Assembly (NCBI RefSeq): GCF_019320115.1
Contig: NC_089593.1
Location: forward strand, 11,189,908-11,253,907
DNA from: Miscanthus floridulus
Lineage: Eukaryota; Streptophyta; Magnoliopsida; Poales; Poaceae
DNA length: 64,000 bases
Reading direction: 5' to 3'
Positions 21,794-31,894 of this stretch are shown here, piece after piece. Both the position numbers and the translations under genes were made by a program. The number at the start of each line of letters is the position of its first letter. Position 1 is the stretch's first letter. The notes below the pieces were generated by a model, which made no database searches, had not been told where the DNA came from, and saw nothing but the letters and a program-made list of their open reading frames with translations.

Positions 21794-21798
21794 ATGAT

Positions 21799-22360
21799 GT
21801 AAATGTGTATGAATGGCGCAGCAGGGGGTGGCGGCGTGATGTAAATGTGTGTGGGCGCGCGCGCATGCAGAGGTGCAGGTGTAGCAGCCACAGGGTGGCA
21901 CCGTGTTGGAGATGGAGTGTGTGCGTGTGCTGGCTGCCAGCCAAAGCCTCCGTATGTGTGAGAGGGGGAGACGATCTATTTATAAGGCGATACCTAGGGT
22001 TGATGGAGGAAGGAGCGAGGGATGAGCGCCGGCCGCCTTTGATCTGTTTTAGCGAGCGAGTCAGAGCCCGAGCGAGACGTCCGGATTCCGTTGCTGATCA
22101 ATGACGTACCCAGCAACTGATCAATGGGATCGGATCATCAGAGCTAACCAGCTTGTCGATCAATCATATATAAGTACCTTCCCATATCCGGCATCAATTC
22201 ATCCACAGCTTGCATAGCTCACGCCGTAATACAAGCAGAAGCTTCTGGAAGGTATCTTTGATCATCGGTCGTCCCTGTTATGAGGCCATAGTAACGATAT
22301 TGTACTTGTGTATAATGTCCAGTACATGTACATCAGTACATGGTGACCAAGAGATAGATA
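21799..22360. other. non-coding, between solo LTR and LINE
   Basis: This stretch includes a GT/GC-rich run (GGGCGCGCGCGCATGC near 21850-21868) and TATAAATA-like strings around 21977 and 22167. No protein was recognised. It could hold the lost 5' part of gypsy element 1 or an unrelated promoter fragment. Confidence 0.3.
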
Positions 22361-23315
22361 GCCGCAGCCTTTGGGTGGCGGGACATCTTAAAGCTCTTGG
22401 ATATCTACAAGAACTTGGCTTCAGTTGCAGTTAGAGATGGAAAATCCTGTTTCTTTTGGTTAGATCGCTGGAATGGCACAGTTCTACTGCAGGCTTACCC
22501 GGAGTTGCATTCGTTTGCTAAGGAACACCCACATTTCAGTCCAGTCAACTCTGAATACACCGATTCCTACTTCCCTGTTTCACTTGCCGCTCACAACTAA
22601 GTCTTATGCTCAGTTTTAGGAAGTTGTGGATCTTATTCAAGACACAAACCTTCAGGATCAACCAGATCAATGGTCCTATATATGGGGCTCTTCAATTTAT
22701 TCTTCGAGCAAAGCTTACAAAGTCTTGATTGGTCACCAAACTGTGCACCAGGTTTACCAATGGCTTTGGAAATCTTCCTGTAAGAATAAGAGGAAAATTT
22801 TCTTTTGGTTACTACTTAAAGACAGACTGAGTACAAGGGACCTTCTTCGAACAGGTTTTTGGCTGATTACAGCTGCGTTCATTGTCCTCATAATACTTTG
22901 GAAACTCTTCTGCGTCTTTTATTGGCTGTCCTTTTGCTCTAGCATGTTGGAATACTCTCCAAGTAATTGTGACAGATCCAGATGATATGCTCACCACTAC
23001 TGTGGTCAGTTTTAGAGCACAACTTGGCTCGCCGTTTTTCATGTAGATTATCATCACTATGTGCTGGTCAATTTGGGCTGTCAGAAATGATGTGATCTTC
23101 AAAGGTATAACTGCTTCAGTCCAGAGATGTCGTTCAATCTTCAAGTCCGAATTTGCCTTGGTTATTCTAAGGGCAAAGAGCAAATACCTTCCTGGCTAGA
23201 AGCTTATGTTTATGTGAACCTTTTTTGTTTCATGATTTTGTATTTCAAACCCTTTACTTTTTTGTGCAATAAAGTAGGGGCTCACAACCCTCCTGTTTTG
23301 AGTCAAAAAAAAAAA
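22361..23315 (+). mobile_element. 5'-truncated LINE (L1-type) with poly(A) tail
   Basis: The left part encodes post-RT motifs DIYKNLASVAVRDGK, FFWLDRW and YPELHSFAKEHPHFSP. The zf-RVT domain of plant L1 ORF2 follows (WSYIWGSSIYSSSKAYKVL, WLWKSSCKNKRKIFFWLLLKDRL). A long A tract at 23305-23316 ends it. AGATAGATA at 22352-22360 recurs directly after the tail (23316-23324) as a probable target duplication, though it is simple in sequence. Frameshifts and stops make it inactive, and the endonuclease and RT core are absent. Confidence 0.85.
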
Positions 23316-23324
23316 AGATAGATA

Positions 23325-24353
23325 TACGTGCATACAGGCTGTCAGCCCATTTTGGAAGCTCTTCTTATATACCCAACAAGAAGGATATGGTATTCACGTA
23401 ACGTATATATGCTTGATATATAGACCATTATTGTACTAATTTCAAGATAATTAACCTGAAGCTCCTGTGTCTTGTGTAGCCATATGCATATAGTAACATG
23501 TACACACACTTTGCATCACTGCATGTATAATCAGATAACTAGTGGGCTTAATCAACAATATACTGGTTATTTTATCCAGAAAGTTCACCATGGCCCATGG
23601 GCTTGTAGGTCTCGGCAAGCCACACGTGAGAGACAGGGGCAGAGGGCTCGGTAGGGCAAGTTTGGCTCCGCCGCGGATGCTCGAGTTGCCCCGGCAGCCA
23701 TGGATGCAAGGTTGAAGGTCCCCTGCTGCTGCTATTGAACAAGTCTGAACGTCCGCATGAGGAAGAAGACTGAACCGTTACTTCATAACTTCATTAGTTG
23801 GCCTTTGGGCCTTCTTGTGGCTTGTGGGCTGCACAGCACATATGGACATATGGTCCATCGTCCATGGACTGGACTAGGACTGCATATTAACCCGTTCGTT
23901 TTCCAGTCACACAACCCCGACGCTTTGCCTTCCGGCGCCGGCCGCTCCAAATCTTCGGCCTGTTGCTGGTTAGTTTCTGGGGGTAATAAGGCTGGTGGGT
24001 GCTGATTTGTTGTGAGAGAAAAACTGATTTATTGTAAGAGAACTGTTGGCTGGCTGATAAGCCAAGCTTCTCGGATGCGGTGTGGGCAGCGACAGCGAGC
24101 CGGGGATCACAGAGGATGAGACGAAGCCGTCAGCTGCGGATCACTTCGCAACTTTGGCATGGCTCAATTCGGCACTTCGACACGTACAGCACTTCGTCAG
24201 TTCGTCACAAAAGCGTCGGCGTTGTTACATTAAAGTCGTCCAATTCCTTGACACTTTTTTCGTTTTTTTCATTGCTGTTTGTTCAAACTTTCGATTACCA
24301 ATTGATTTTGTCTGATTGATTTTGAAGCACAGGGAGTAACATCAAATATAAAT
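23325..24353. other. intergenic with MITE-like patch
   Basis: No gene was recognised. GGCCCATGGGCT-type boxes occur at 23591-23610. Around 23990-24070 a stretch with repeated TTGTGAGAGAAAAACTGATT and GGCTGGCTGATAAGCC looks like a piece of a GCCTGTTCG-group MITE. Sequence just before 24354 may be the 5' side of the decayed hAT gene. Confidence 0.35.
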
Positions 24354-25248
24354 ATGGAAGATGACTATGACTCAGATGAGTGTGAACAAGCTGTCGTTGC
24401 AGTTGAAGAGGAGATGGAAAATGATATGGCAGGTGGACAAGTTGAAGAGGAGATTGAAAGTGATGCGGAAACCGATATAGATGTTGAACCCGATGCACAA
24501 GTTGAAGGTATTATAACTCAGTTCAATCCGGATCACATTATCACCGATCCAGGGCTTCGTCAATTTTCTATCAACATTAGATCCAAAGTTAGAAAGGCTT
24601 TCATAGATAAGGGTCCAACTCAACCAATCGGTTGTAATTTTCCTAAATCAAAGAAAAAAAAGATGCTTTTAGAAAAAAATGGTGAATACAGTGTGGCTAA
24701 GGATAGGGCTTATTGCTTTTATTGTTATCTTTTCAAGCATGATCGAAGGGATGACAAATGTGGATATGATGTCTTCACAACGTTGGGGGTTTAACAATTG
24801 GAAGAATGTATATATGGTTCAAGTAACATTACATTGTTGTCTATGTTATTGACTTTGCCATACCTTTTTTTTCTGCCCTCCGCCACTTTGGATGGGCTAT
24901 GCATGAGCCATATATAAACTATGAACCCATTTTTTTAATCAAGCTTTATGCTCTAATTGATGGTTAGGAAGCTCATAACCTCTTTGCAGCCCAAATATAT
25001 TCAATATATCTAGCCCATAGTTGGTAAAGCGTGTGACAATATACAAGAGTATGTATAAGCATCATGCCATTACCAAATTATTTTATAAGACTCATTTGTC
25101 TCATGCTAAAAAGGCTATGTAATATTACAACGTGCTAAAATTCCGTCATACAACAACATTATGCATTGGGAAGAAATTATTGGATGAGATTGATATTGAT
25201 ACCATCATCAATGACTTAGCATCCAGAAACGTTCGAAGAAATTTTTAA
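24354..25248 (+). pseudogene. hAT-family transposase with TTF-type zinc finger, internally deleted
   Basis: The first 146 codons (24354-24794) have an acidic N-terminus, then DPGLRQFSINIRSKVRKAF, KGPTQPIGCNFP, and a TTF-type zinc-finger core CFYCYLFKHD, as in ZMYM1-like hAT transposases. The next bases still encode GFNNWKN in a shifted frame. The RNase H-like catalytic domain is missing. At 25153-25248 a piece reading LLDEIDIDTIINDLASRNVRR resembles the C-terminal dimerisation end of the same family. The copy is therefore an internal-deletion remnant that could at most encode the DNA-binding end. Confidence 0.72.
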
Positions 25249-25848
25249 GGTAATTTAATATGTATAATTATGTTGTATGAATATTGCTTTTAGAAAAAAT
25301 GTTAAATGCGGTACATTTTTTATATGTATATATATTTTGGGTATTATTGCTATCATATTTATAGAAGGGCCCTGAGTTTTAGTCTAGCTCTATCCTTGAT
25401 ATCCTCAGGACCAACACTGAGTGTATCTAAATAAGCCTTTAGGATTTTTGGGCTTCCTGCTCCCCTTGGTACACTTATCAGTTTCAGAATGCTATTCAAA
25501 CTACAAAATTATAACCTGAAATTTCGCAGCCTTTTTGCTACTAGTTGATAGAATGGCCATTTTGAACCTGGACATCAGTCTTCCAATGATGAAAACACAA
25601 ATGTATTGATAAAGTGATAAAACTGCCGAAGCAATTACACATGTAGTGCTTGAATCAAAATAAGTATTATAGTTGTTTACACGTAACAGCTACAAGGATT
25701 AATTAGAACATGGTCTTTATTTGGACGAATTCACATGGCTTACTACTTCATATAATATATCATCAGGATCTTCCTGACTGGTTCACTAACAGCTTCCATT
25801 GTATTGGTTGTGGCCTGGATACTATATCCTTCATCAAGATGTTGGCTC
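25249..25848. other. 3' flank of second RLP; no gene
   Basis: This AT-rich stretch holds no conserved protein. The last 200-300 bases before 25849 probably include the 3' UTR of the minus-strand RLP. Confidence 0.35.
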
Positions 25849-28758
25849 TCATTCTGCACTCATAGTCATACTTGCCCATTTTACAGCTACAAACACATAG
25901 ATTTTGTCACACAGCTTGTCAAAGAGCCGAAAATAAGCAACTCTCCATGTCTTCAGGAACAACAGAGCACAAAACACCATCCACAGCCCCACCACAAGCC
26001 CCAATACAACACCGATATGAAATGACGCAGGCTCGAATTTTCGCCTATTGCTTCTGTGATAACCAGGGATGAACGTACCATTTCCTGAACAATTATTTTG
26101 AAGAGGAGCTCCACAAAGTCCACTGTTACCTATGTACATAAGTGACGGGTTGTCCGCATTTAAGGTGTCGAGTTGGCGGCCTGAGGGTATCCTTCCTGAC
26201 AGATTGTTGTAGGACAAGTTCATGTAGCTTAAAGATGTCAGATTTGATAAGCTCCATGGGATTTCACCAGAAAGCTTGTTGCAGGAGAGGTCCAGGGATT
26301 CCAACGACCGCATGGCACCAATGTTATTGGGAATTTTTCCACCCAGTCGGTTTGATGATAAATTCAAATTTATTAAGGCATCAAGGGATGTGATATCCAA
26401 AGGAATTTCACCTGTTAAGTAGTTGACTGACAAATCAATGCTTACAAAATATAGAAGTCCCCGACCATATTTAAGCTGTTGCCCTTTTGTAATTACTAAC
26501 CATATATGATGGAATGGATCGACTCCAGCAATTACCGTATCTATTTCAATTTCACTATTGCTTGAATGATTCAATGGATCGTAACCCTTCATGGTCATAC
26601 CTGTTAGATTTGAAAGATGAGGAGGTATAACACCAGAAAAGTAGTTTCCTGATAGATCCAAGTATTGAAGATAAGAAAGGCTTGTTATTTCAGACGGAAT
26701 ATTCCCAGAAAATGAATTGTGGCATAGACGTAGAAACTGTAAATCCTTCAGCTCCCATATCCAAGAAGGTAACCTTCCAGATAAATTATTCCATGCAAGA
26801 TCCAAGAACAGCATATCCGTACAGTTCTGCAGAAATGCTGGGAATGTTCCTGATAAATTGTTGTTGCTTAGGAGGAGAAATTTTAGGGATTCAATGTTAG
26901 AACATTGAGGAATTTCACCTTCCAAAAGATTGTTCGACAAATCTAGATCGAGCAGGGACTGCAATCTGCAAATAGACTCCGGAATGGTGCCACCAATTTG
27001 ATTTGAGGACATAACTAGTATTAGGAGCAGCGGAGCTTCGATCTTGTGTGGCATAATGCCTGAGAATGAATTGTTAGAGATGTCTAACTTTCTGACGTTT
27101 CTTGGAAATGCTGGTATTTGTCCTATGAGTTTGTTTGAACTGAGGTTTAGCACTAGAAAGGCCATGTCACTCATATGTGCCGGCAAGTTACCATTTAATT
27201 GATTGTAAGACATGTCAAGATAAGCAGCCTTTGAAAGTGACCAAAACCAATCAGGAATATTTCCCACCAACCCTGTGCTTGAAATGTCTAGCAGAGTGAT
27301 TTGAAGGAGCTGCTGGTGAAGCCAAACTGGAAACAGAGGACCCAAATGGCAAGATGCAAACTTTGCAGACTCCAGCCTGAATGGTTGAATCCAATCTGCA
27401 TCCACTACAACACTCAAATTAGTGAAAGACAGGTCTATTTCCTTTAGGCTCATCAGACCTACAAAGTGCTCTTTGGTGATCACACCGCTGATGATGTTGT
27501 TGTTGCTTAGATCCAAAGAGGTCAAATTTGTAAGGGTACCAATTTCAGTAGGTACACTTCCACTGAGATTGTTATTGTTGAGCTCAAGGATGCTTAAGCT
27601 CGTGAAGCGCCCTATTGAACTAGGCAGGGTCCCTGTGAAACTATTGTACCCCAGATGGAGCTCCTGTAACTGTAAGTTTTCACCTGTGCACAGTGGTAGT
27701 CTCTCCATGAACTCTGCTATATCTCTATTTATCCAACTGTAGCTAAGGTCAAGGATTTCCAAACTGCAAAGGTTCTTCAAGCCTTGCAGTATCGTCATGT
27801 CCTCGTTCACATTTTCTGATAAATCAAGAACTATTAGGGATGTCAGGTTTCCTAGTGCATCAGGCAATTGACCAAACAATCCAGTGTCCTTCAGAACAAG
27901 GTGCGTGAGACTTGTCGCTCTCCAGAACCAACTTGATCTATATGTGTGATCAAAGTTATTGTTCGAGAGATCAAGCTCCTCAAGTTTTGTGAGATTAAAA
28001 TATGCAAGTGATTGGTTTGCACTACCAAGTGAACAGTAAGAAAGACTAATGACCCTTAAAGATGGAATCATATTCAGTATATGAGTCCAATCACGAGCTA
28101 TCCCTGAGAGATCTACAAAACCCATGCCAAGGTACTGCAGCAAAGGTAGGTTTGTTAACCAAGTAATGTCCTTTGAGTATATGCCATACTCGTAATTTCG
28201 GCTGCCAATCTCAAGGTACTGCAACTTCGATAGGTTGCCTAACTGAGGAGGCACGCTACCGTTCAATGGTACTCCAGAGAGATTGAGATATCTAAGGTTC
28301 TTCATGGAGCCCAAGAATGAAGGCATACGCCCATGTGGACCTATAAAGCAGTTCCGGCTTAGGTCCATGTGCTCTAGATGTTTCAGCAAGAGTAGAGAGG
28401 GACTTATCTCACCAAACAAAGTTCTGGAATCTTCACATGCATCTGGGTAGAACAAGAAGTCATCTGGATTGATCGGGTAGCCGAGATGGAGCATGAGAAC
28501 GTTGCCGGTTCGGTTGCTGCAGGTGACACCTCTCCACCGGCAGCAATCTTGGCCGTGCCATGAACCGAGGCGATTGGTGCTGTCACTTGTGATGCCCTTC
28601 TTGAAGGACAACAAGGCGGTCCTCTCAGATGGGATGCAGCCGGTGCCGGTGCCACCATCATGGAAGTGCTGGGGTTGCGGCGCACCAGCACCACCGGTTA
28701 GCCACAAAGTGGTGCATATGATGGTAAGGAGCATGGGCAGAGGATTGGTCATGGGCAT
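25849..28758 (-). CDS. LRR receptor-like protein (RLP, no kinase), second copy
   Basis: This is a 969-residue single-exon receptor-like protein of the Cf/EIX type. I chose the ATG at 28758 (MPMTNPLPML); the frame is open upstream to 28830, but only a GTG is there and it touches the TATA box. A signal peptide ends near residue 26. The N-cap has GCIPSERTALLSFK and GQDCCRWRGVTC. About 30 LRRs follow, with an island near the C-terminal quarter (NHSSNSEIEIDTVIAGVDP), then the C-cap GNSGLCGAPLQNNC, a transmembrane helix (GVVLGLVVGLWMVFCALLFL) and a short tail beginning KTWRVAYFRL. No kinase domain is present. The tail matches the first RLP closely, but the LRRs are well diverged, so this is an old duplicate. 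A pathogen-sensing role is inferred from the family. Confidence 0.93.
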   Translation of the reverse strand: MPMTNPLPMLLTIICTTLWLTGGAGAPQPQHFHDGGTGTGCIPSERTALLSFKKGITSDSTNRLGSWHGQDCCRWRGVTCSNRTGNVLMLHLGYPINPDDFLFYPDACEDSRTLFGEISPSLLLLKHLEHMDLSRNCFIGPHGRMPSFLGSMKNLRYLNLSGVPLNGSVPPQLGNLSKLQYLEIGSRNYEYGIYSKDITWLTNLPLLQYLGMGFVDLSGIARDWTHILNMIPSLRVISLSYCSLGSANQSLAYFNLTKLEELDLSNNNFDHTYRSSWFWRATSLTHLVLKDTGLFGQLPDALGNLTSLIVLDLSENVNEDMTILQGLKNLCSLEILDLSYSWINRDIAEFMERLPLCTGENLQLQELHLGYNSFTGTLPSSIGRFTSLSILELNNNNLSGSVPTEIGTLTNLTSLDLSNNNIISGVITKEHFVGLMSLKEIDLSFTNLSVVVDADWIQPFRLESAKFASCHLGPLFPVWLHQQLLQITLLDISSTGLVGNIPDWFWSLSKAAYLDMSYNQLNGNLPAHMSDMAFLVLNLSSNKLIGQIPAFPRNVRKLDISNNSFSGIMPHKIEAPLLLILVMSSNQIGGTIPESICRLQSLLDLDLSNNLLEGEIPQCSNIESLKFLLLSNNNLSGTFPAFLQNCTDMLFLDLAWNNLSGRLPSWIWELKDLQFLRLCHNSFSGNIPSEITSLSYLQYLDLSGNYFSGVIPPHLSNLTGMTMKGYDPLNHSSNSEIEIDTVIAGVDPFHHIWLVITKGQQLKYGRGLLYFVSIDLSVNYLTGEIPLDITSLDALINLNLSSNRLGGKIPNNIGAMRSLESLDLSCNKLSGEIPWSLSNLTSLSYMNLSYNNLSGRIPSGRQLDTLNADNPSLMYIGNSGLCGAPLQNNCSGNGTFIPGYHRSNRRKFEPASFHIGVVLGLVVGLWMVFCALLFLKTWRVAYFRLFDKLCDKIYVFVAVKWASMTMSAE

Positions 28759-28828
28759 GCTTCCGGCTGTGTAAAACAACACAACGCGCTGCTGAAGCGT
28801 ACTGCATGAACTCAACTTACTCGCGGGC

Positions 28829-28843
28829 ACATATATATAGCTC
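28829..28843 (-). promoter_or_regulatory. TATA box of second RLP
   Basis: The minus strand reads CTATATATATGTG about 75-85 bases upstream of the ATG at 28758. A start site about 30 bases downstream would leave a leader near 45 bases, which supports the chosen start codon. Confidence 0.6.
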
Positions 28844-28844
28844 T

Positions 28845-29394
28845 TAGAGCAACTCTAGCAGTACGGCGGGTGCACACAAAATCTGTTACCTGATTTTCAC
28901 ACGAAATACCGGATTACAATTTTAGATAGTATAACTTTAGATACCCGAATTTGGTTATGGTATTGATCCCCAGAACCCGAATTACCTATAATACCCGGAA
29001 TTTATGTTTGTATGATCTGGGATGTATATGAGTGTACATGTTTATCTGTTTTCAACAACATTTGTATAGGTGTTGAAGACATATGTTGTTTGGTACTTTG
29101 GTATTTGCTACCCATGTGATTGATTATATATATTTCTCTATTAAATGCTAGCAAAAGTTATTGTTTACTACTTTAAAATATCACTAAAAATTTGTCTACC
29201 CAGTTTGAATTTGGTCGATACTGATCCATGTGTCTATTTATGTGAGATTGTAGGGGACTTAATCTCACCTTGGTTGTTAAGGGTGGGTTAGACTAATATA
29301 CAAGGCTTCTAAAGTCCATACCGATATCCCCGGTTAACACTTTTACGTGAACCAAGAACGAAAATGTAAGCGAGTTGGTGGTAGTGTATGATTG
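28845..29394. other. upstream region of second RLP
   Basis: TTAGAGCAACTCTAGCAG at 28847-28864 is a short palindrome found at the ends of a common grass MITE type. The rest is AT-rich without genes. From 29232 it holds the first of three related repeat segments. Confidence 0.35.
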
Positions 29395-30190
29395 ACTTAG
29401 CGTGTATGGACCGCACACACCCCTCTCACTTGGATGCAACTCTCTGGCTGTTTATTCTACTCACTCTTCTTTGGAGAATCTGGGATGCTAGGAATGGTGA
29501 GATCTTCATAAACGAGCCCTCGTCAAGCCGGCACGTAGTGACTAGGGTTTGCGAAGATCTTGTAATTTGGCAAATGTGCCTGAAATCCAAGCATGTCGTA
29601 TCCAACCTTAGACATTGGCGCATGTTCCTCCTTTCTTGTAACTCTCCTACAAACTCCACATTTTGATTGGAGTTCCTTTCGGTAATAAAATTCAGGTGGG
29701 GAAGCTATCCCACCTCCTGTCTTTTTCAAAAAACACTTAGCATGCAATGTGGATCTGAGTCGATCTTCGCGCACATGGTTGCATGTGGGTTAGCGTACGG
29801 TCGCGCGAGCCAAGAGAGAACACTCTTGGTCATCATTTGCTCGGCTATGGGTGTGTTGGGCCAACCAAGACGTCAGCCCCCCGTGTATGTCGTTGTTCAG
29901 AGGGTGGATTAGACAAACATATAAGAATTTTAGAGTCCATACCACTATCCTAGGTTAATCCTTTTATGAGAAGCGACGACAAAAATATAAGTGGGTTGAT
30001 GGTAGTGTGTGTGGTTCGCTCAACACACAGTGTATCTGAGACATTTGGACTCTAGGGTAGATGAGTTGGGTCAACCAAGACGTCAGGACTCCGGTGTATG
30101 TGGTTGTTAAAGGTACGGTAGACCAACATATAATGATTCTAGAGTCTACACCACCATCCCGAATTAATCCTTTTATGGGAAGGGAGAACC
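29232..30190. repeat. three dispersed copies of a roughly 120-base segment
   Basis: Segments at about 29260-29385, 29885-30015 and 30085-30185 share the order: GTTGTT..GGGT-GGATTAGAC, AACATATAA, AGAGTCCATACCACTATCC, GGTTAATCCTTTTATG. They are 70-80 percent alike by eye. A LINE fragment separates the first from the second. They may be remnants of tandem promoter-like subrepeats of an LTR element. Confidence 0.65.
29405..29734 (+). mobile_element. LINE 3' end fragment with target duplication
   Basis: The frame reads WLFILLTLLWRIWDARN and ICEDLVIW-like motifs typical of the very C-terminus of plant L1 ORF2, followed by the tail GGTGGGGAAGCTATCCCACC, CCTGTCTTTTTC and a short A run. ACTTAGCGTG (29395-29404) and ACTTAGCATG (29735-29744) flank it as a target duplication with one mismatch. 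It is a strongly 5'-truncated insertion. Confidence 0.72.
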
Positions 30191-30639
30191 ATTATGCAGA
30201 GTGGATTTGAGGCGTTTGAACTCTAGAATGTTAAAGGGTACATCTGGTACACACGAACCTAAACCCGATGTTTTTGGTAGCCGAATTATTAGGTAGTGTT
30301 TCCTCAGCAAAAATCTTGTATCAATTTGTAATACCCAAATTTTGAAATTCGAGTGACCATCAATGTTTTGCCTCGACTTCCCCAAATAGAGGGGAAGATG
30401 GACTACATTCCCTAATAACTTCTCCGAGCTACTGTATTGGTGATATCCAAAAGTATCTCCCTCAATAAATCTCAAAGCCAATATTAGTACACACCAATAC
30501 AACTATATTGAGGAAGTTGCATATTGAATATTGAGAATCTGCGAAGATGGTCGTTTGAGATGTGCAATGCTACTCGACGGCTAGATCTCTAATGGAGATT
30601 GCCGTCAGATATTGACGGCTGAACGACCTATCTTTCACA
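30191..30639. other. non-coding
   Basis: No gene or element boundary was recognised in this stretch. Open frames are short and lack family motifs. Confidence 0.3.
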
Positions 30640-31060
30640 AATTAGCATTGGTATTTGTTAGTATTTTCTAATAATTAAATTTAATAGTTGTTAGTATTTC
30701 TAGTATTTTTGAAAAATAGATTTAATATTTGTTAGTAGTTATCTGTATTTTCTAGTAATTAGATTTGATAGTTGTCCATAATTTTTAGTTTCTTGATAAA
30801 TTAGATTTAGTATTTGTCTATATTATTGGCACTTTCTAGTCTTGTAATTAGATTTAATATTTTTTTGCGAGTAGTAATTAGATTTAATAGTTGTCATTAT
30901 TTGTTAGTATTCCCTACTATTGTTTTTTCTGTTAGAAATCAGATTCTAGTATTTGTCTGTATCTGTCCGTATATTTTGTCAAAATATGTTAGTATTTGTT
31001 TATATTTGACGATATTTTTTAGTAATTATATTTAATAGTTGTCCGTATTTGTTTTGTTGG
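30640..31060. repeat. AT-rich degenerate tandem repeat (TAATTAGATTTAATAGTTGTC)
   Basis: Units such as AGTAATTAGATTTAATAGTTG and TATTTGTTAGTATTTTCTAG alternate about nine times with a loose period of 40-50 bases. The array is non-coding and very AT-rich. Confidence 0.75.
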
Positions 31061-31661
31061 TATGAAATTGGTTGGCGTATCGTACGAAAGTTCACGGCTG
31101 CCTCAATTAGCACCTCTGTGCTTACTTCCCATGGCGTAAGAAGCAATTACCGCAACTCACCTATGTACTTCCTTCGCCTCGGTTGTATCGGTACTAGACC
31201 AACATATGTCAGGTTCGCAGACTAGAGACGCGTCTAGACAGTCACCAGAGACATGAAAAAATGCATGAAATATATTACGTCTCTAATGACGTGTTTAGCC
31301 AAATTAGTGGCAACCAATGCAAAAGTTGGTTTCACCTGTGCTGCTCACTGACTCCATGGCGCGATATTTGGCCTGCTCGGCTGTCCTTCTCGCAGATAGT
31401 TCATGCTATAGTAAATAGCCACAGCCGCAACACTGCATGAAGTGCAGCCGAGCAGGCTGATTGGGGACCCCGATAGCCATAAGGGTTAGCTTCGTCCTGA
31501 CCAGTAGTATTAGCCCATAACACTATCGGTTTAAAATCCGACAGTGATAGGAGAGACTATCATGGATGAAACTCGATTGCTGCCAAATCTGTTTTCAGAA
31601 AATATTAGCCGGTTACGAACCAGGAGTGTTGATCGGTTCCGAAGTAATGAACTACCACGAC
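31061..31661. other. non-coding flank of CACTA element
   Basis: No gene was found. A near-palindrome CACTATCGGTTTAAAATCCGACAGTG lies at about 31521-31546 and resembles subterminal motifs of another CACTA family, so an older element may be truncated here. Confidence 0.35.
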
Positions 31662-31894
31662 CACTACTGGAAACAGAGACTTTGCCGAGTGCAAAATTCT
31701 TTGCCGAGTGTCAAAAATCGGGCACTCGGCAAAGACCTTCTTTACCGAGTGTCGCACTCGGCAAAGTTGTCGGGCACTCGACAAAAAAATGCACTCGGCA
31801 AAGGACTTCTTCGCCGAGTGCCAGACTCTCGGCAAAAGAGCGGCACTCGGCATAGGCTGACCCGCGTAACGGTGTTCGGCCACGTCCTTCTTTG

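Noticed and set aside
28759..28830. N-terminal extension of the second RLP by 24 codons
   Set aside because: The upstream codon is GTG, not ATG, and lies against the TATA box, so it should not be in the mRNA.
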